Part shown: positions 61,717 through 64,000 of the stretch, piece after piece
Layout: each line of letters opens with the position of its first letter
Position numbering within the stretch: position 1 is the stretch's first letter
Assembly: GCF_016827675.1 (NCBI RefSeq)
Contig: NZ_JAERJA010000006.1
Span: 124,001 to 188,000 of the forward strand
Length of the DNA: 64,000 nt
Origin: Nocardioides limicola
GTDB taxonomy: Bacteria > Actinomycetota > Actinomycetes > Propionibacteriales > Nocardioidaceae
Direction: 5' to 3'
The notes under the pieces: generated by a model
Told to the model about the DNA's origin: nothing
The model's input: only the letters and a program-made list of their open reading frames with translations
The model's database searches: none
Translations under genes and position numbers: made by a program

Positions 61717-62007
61717 TCAGCGCTCTTCGAGGATCCGTTCGTGGTGGTGGATCACCTCGGCGATGATGAAGTTGAGGAACTTCTCGGCGAAGACCGGGTC
61801 CAGACCGGCGTCCTCGGCCAGGGCCCGGAGCCGCTTGATCTGGCGTTCTTCGCGGGCCGGGTCGGCGGCCGGCAGCTTCTGGGCCGCCTTGAGTGCGCCG
61901 ACCTGCTGGGTGCACTTGAAACGCTCCGCGAGCAGGTGCACCAGCGCGGCGTCGATGTTGTCGATGCTGCCGCGCAGCCGGGCCAACTCGTCGGGGACTT
62001 CACTCAC
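61717..62007 (-). CDS. Monofunctional chorismate mutase (AroQ type)
   Basis: 96 aa from GTG 62007. A single helical AroQ domain: LARLRGSIDNIDAALVHLLAERFKCTQQV (Arg of the active site near residue 12), then KAAQKLPAADPAREERQIKRL and FAEKFLNFIIAEVIHHHERI. It converts chorismate to prephenate for Phe/Tyr synthesis. TATTCT on the minus strand ends 7 nt before the GTG, consistent with a leaderless message. Confidence 0.9.
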   Translation of the reverse strand: MSEVPDELARLRGSIDNIDAALVHLLAERFKCTQQVGALKAAQKLPAADPAREERQIKRLRALAEDAGLDPVFAEKFLNFIIAEVIHHHERILEER

Positions 62008-62013
62008 GCCGGT

Positions 62014-62020
62014 CAGAATA
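62014..62020. promoter_or_regulatory. Shared -10 region of two divergent leaderless genes
   Basis: CAGAAT (plus, 62014-62019) precedes GTG 62026 by 6 nt, and TATTCT (minus, 62020-62015) precedes GTG 62007 by 7 nt. The two hexamers overlap on opposite strands in an 18-bp gap between start codons. Confidence 0.5.
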
Positions 62021-62025
62021 GGCGA

Positions 62026-62556
62026 GTGGATGCGATCATCAGCAGGCCCGGGGGCCGAATCGTCGTACTCGTGCTGGCGTTCTCGCTGCTCCTCGGCTGT
62101 GGCCAGGCGCCGGCACCGACCCGGGTCGCCGACGATGGCACCGCGATCACCCAGGGTGACGTCGACTTCGTCACCGAACTGCTCCAGCACGACGCTGAGG
62201 GTCTGGTGCTGATCGACGCGCTCGACGCGGCACGGTCCGAGGAGCCACTCGATGCCGGCGATCACGACCTCGTCGAGGCGACCAGGGCCGAGCTGGCCGG
62301 CTCGGTGGAGATGCTTGTGGACCAGTTGTCGGCCTGGGGCGAGGCGATCCCGGCGACTGCTCGCGACCACGTCCACGGCGGTCACGGCGACGAGGATGAG
62401 CCTGCGCCGACCGTCGCCCCCGACGTCGCGGAGTTCCGGCAACTCCTGGTGGACCACCACCGCGCGGCCGTCGAGCTGACCCACCGCCACGAACTGGCGG
62501 CTACGACGCACCTCGCCGAGGAGGTACGACGCCACCGCCAGCCGTGGTTGGAGTGA
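62026..62556 (+). CDS. DUF305 family lipoprotein
   Basis: 176 aa from GTG 62026. Lipoprotein signal with Cys near residue 25 (LAFSLLLGC). DUF305-like motifs are VDFVTELLQHDAEGLVLIDA near 47 and LLVDHHRAAVELTHRHE near 142, rich in His and Asp/Glu. Proteins of this type bind metals, mainly copper. The loop HVHGGHGDEDE may add further ligands. Its start lies 18 bp from that of the divergent chorismate mutase. Confidence 0.8.
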   Translation: MDAIISRPGGRIVVLVLAFSLLLGCGQAPAPTRVADDGTAITQGDVDFVTELLQHDAEGLVLIDALDAARSEEPLDAGDHDLVEATRAELAGSVEMLVDQLSAWGEAIPATARDHVHGGHGDEDEPAPTVAPDVAEFRQLLVDHHRAAVELTHRHELAATTHLAEEVRRHRQPWLE

Positions 62557-62560
62557 GAAC

Positions 62561-64000
62561 TCAGACGAGCACGGGCTCCCGGGTCTCGGCGGCGACCGGG
62601 GCCGGGCGCTCCAGGCTGGCGCCCTCGATGTCGACGTTCGGGAGCAGCCGGTCGAGCCAGGCGGGCAACCACCAGGCGCGCTCGCCGAGCAGGTACATCA
62701 CCGCCGGGATCAGGGCCATCCGGACCACGAAGGCGTCGAAGATGATCGCCGCCGCCAGCGCGAAGCCCATCGACCGCACCACCGGCTCGTCGATCAGCAT
62801 GAACGCCGCGAACACCGAGGCCATGATCACTGCGGCCGCGGTCACCACCCGGGCACTGTTGCGGAACCCGTCCACCACCGCCTCGCGGGGGGTCATCCCG
62901 TGCACGTACGCCTCGCGGATCCGGGACACCAGGAAGACCTGGTAGTCCATCGCCAGTCCGAAGACCACGCCGATCAGGAAGATCGGCATGAAGCTGACGA
63001 TCGGCTGCCCCTCCATCAGGCCGAAGGCGCCGTTGGAGAAGACCGCCACCGTGGCGCCGAGCGTGGCCAGCACCGAGAGCAGGAAGCCGAGGGTCGCGGT
63101 CAGCGGCACCAGGATCGAGCGGAAGACGATCATCAGCAGCACGAAGGCCAACCCGATCACCACCGCCAGATAGACCGGTAGTGCATCCGCCAGACGCTCG
63201 GAGACGTCCACGGTGATCGCGGTGAGGCCGGTGACGCCCACTTCGGTGCCGGTGTCCGTCTCGATCCCGGCCTGGCCACCTCGCAGCGACGCCAGCAGGT
63301 CCTCGGTGGCCACCTGATCCGGGCCGGTGCTCGGGGTGAGCAGGATCTGGGCCCCGCTCCCGTCCTCGTTCATCGCCACGATCTGGACGTTGCTGACGTT
63401 GTCCCGGTCCGCGGCCCAGGCGATCACCTCGCCGTACGCCTCCGGTCGCGACTCGTCGGCGACATCGCCGGCATCGACCACCAGGAGCATCGGCGCCTCG
63501 CGCCCCGGTCCGAAGGCGTCGGCGACCAGGTCGGAGGCCTGCCGCTGGGTGGTCTCCACCGGCGCGGTGGCGTCGGTCGGGAAGGCCAGGTGCAGGCCCT
63601 TCAGTGGCACCGCCAGGGCGACCAGGGCGAAGGTGGCGATCAGCAGCACCGCCACCGGCGCCCGGCCGACGAAGCGGGCCCAGCGGACCCCGTTGTTCAG
63701 CACCCGTCCGTGCTCGATCCGCGGCCGATACCGGCGGACCACGCCACCGAACGCCTTGGACTTGGTCATGCCCAGCACGGCAGGTATCAGCGTCAGCGCC
63801 ACCAGCACCGCGACCAGCACGGTGGCCGCGGCAGCCAGACCCATCGCGGTCAGGAACGGGATGCGGACCACCGACAGTGCGGCCAGCGCGATCAACACGG
63901 TGAGACCGGCGAAGACCACCGCGGAGCCGGCGGTGCCGACGGCGACACCGACGGCCTCGGCACGGTCGTCATGGTGCGGCAGTTCGGCGCGGTAGCGGGC
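62561..64000 (-). CDS. MMPL/RND family transporter, C-terminal part (cut by window edge)
   Basis: About 480 residues in the window; the frame is open to base 64000. The part seen includes RYRAELPHHDDRAEAVGVAV before the first visible helices, an extracytoplasmic loop, then GLAMDYQVFLVSRIREAYVHG (the conserved G-x-x-x-D-Y proton-relay segment) and FRNSARVVTAAAVIMASVFAAF. These match the second half of MmpL-type proton-driven lipid or drug exporters. Its stop is 4 bp past the DUF305 stop, convergent. Confidence 0.92.
   Translation of the reverse strand, partial: ARYRAELPHHDDRAEAVGVAVGTAGSAVVFAGLTVLIALAALSVVRIPFLTAMGLAAAATVLVAVLVALTLIPAVLGMTKSKAFGGVVRRYRPRIEHGRVLNNGVRWARFVGRAPVAVLLIATFALVALAVPLKGLHLAFPTDATAPVETTQRQASDLVADAFGPGREAPMLLVVDAGDVADESRPEAYGEVIAWAADRDNVSNVQIVAMNEDGSGAQILLTPSTGPDQVATEDLLASLRGGQAGIETDTGTEVGVTGLTAITVDVSERLADALPVYLAVVIGLAFVLLMIVFRSILVPLTATLGFLLSVLATLGATVAVFSNGAFGLMEGQPIVSFMPIFLIGVVFGLAMDYQVFLVSRIREAYVHGMTPREAVVDGFRNSARVVTAAAVIMASVFAAFMLIDEPVVRSMGFALAAAIIFDAFVVRMALIPAVMYLLGERAWWLPAWLDRLLPNVDIEGASLERPAPVAAETREPVLV

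Overview
The window is very GC-rich (roughly 70% by eye), with short gaps, many 4-bp ATGA/GTGA start-stop overlaps, frequent GTG starts, and several genes whose start codon lies 6-7 nt after a TANNNT-type hexamer with no Shine-Dalgarno (leaderless style). With a WXG100/YbaB cassette, a DUF222-HNH endonuclease, a mycothiol-type DinB enzyme, an EthA-like monooxygenase and an MmpL-type transporter, this points to a chromosomal segment of an actinobacterium, most likely Propionibacteriales (Nocardioides-like). No rRNA, tRNA, CRISPR array, transposase, integrase or replication origin was seen.

Layout. 0-9.4 kb: a partial acyl-CoA synthetase and an IclR regulator (minus), divergent from a complete branched-chain-amino-acid-type ABC operon (livG, acyl-CoA synthetase, livH, livM, livK, livF, PaaK-like ligase), probably uptake plus CoA activation of an organic acid. 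9.4-13.1 kb: serA, a YbaK-like deacylase, CHRD protein, methyltransferase, K+ channel. 13.1-17.2 kb: TetR facing an esterase / SDR / ferritin-like diiron protein / shortened Baeyer-Villiger-monooxygenase-like operon across a shared operator. 17.2-24.6 kb: AMIN-like secreted protein, a two-component system whose kinase is fused in frame to a DUF4173 membrane domain, Na/Pi cotransporter, EamA exporter, aquaporin. 24.8-27.8 kb: two-component system plus TAXI solute-binding lipoprotein. 28-32.5 kb: lysoplasmalogenase-like protein, a large membrane protein with a hydrolase-like tail, and a class V aminotransferase, interspersed with three 22-bp-period repeat arrays. 32.6-39.1 kb: a CitA/CitB-type two-component system divergent from a tripartite tricarboxylate transporter (tctCBA plus a second tctC).

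39-43.6 kb: BNR-type lipoprotein, MpaB-type oxygenase, small membrane protein, YbaB-WXG cassette, NagD-like phosphatase. 43.7-48.4 kb: EthA-like monooxygenase, SDR, mycothiol-type enzyme and CrtA-like protein, divergent from a TetR with a palindromic operator. 48.4-50.4 kb: DUF1905 protein, FxsA, YcaQ-like glycosylase. 50.4-54.3 kb: DUF4129/MoxR/DUF58 operon. 54.3-57.6 kb: cupin, membrane protein, TetR with a perfect 25-bp palindrome, TlpA-like and CcdA proteins. 57.6-61.6 kb: two alpha/beta hydrolases around a DUF222-HNH gene bracketed and invaded by a dispersed repeat. 61.7-64 kb: chorismate mutase, DUF305 lipoprotein and the C-terminal part of an MmpL transporter.

The clearest themes are acid uptake with CoA activation, two solute-binding-protein/two-component pairings, two oxidative clusters under TetR control, and two unrelated short repeat families that run into coding sequence. 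All function calls rest on reading motifs by eye; no search was run.
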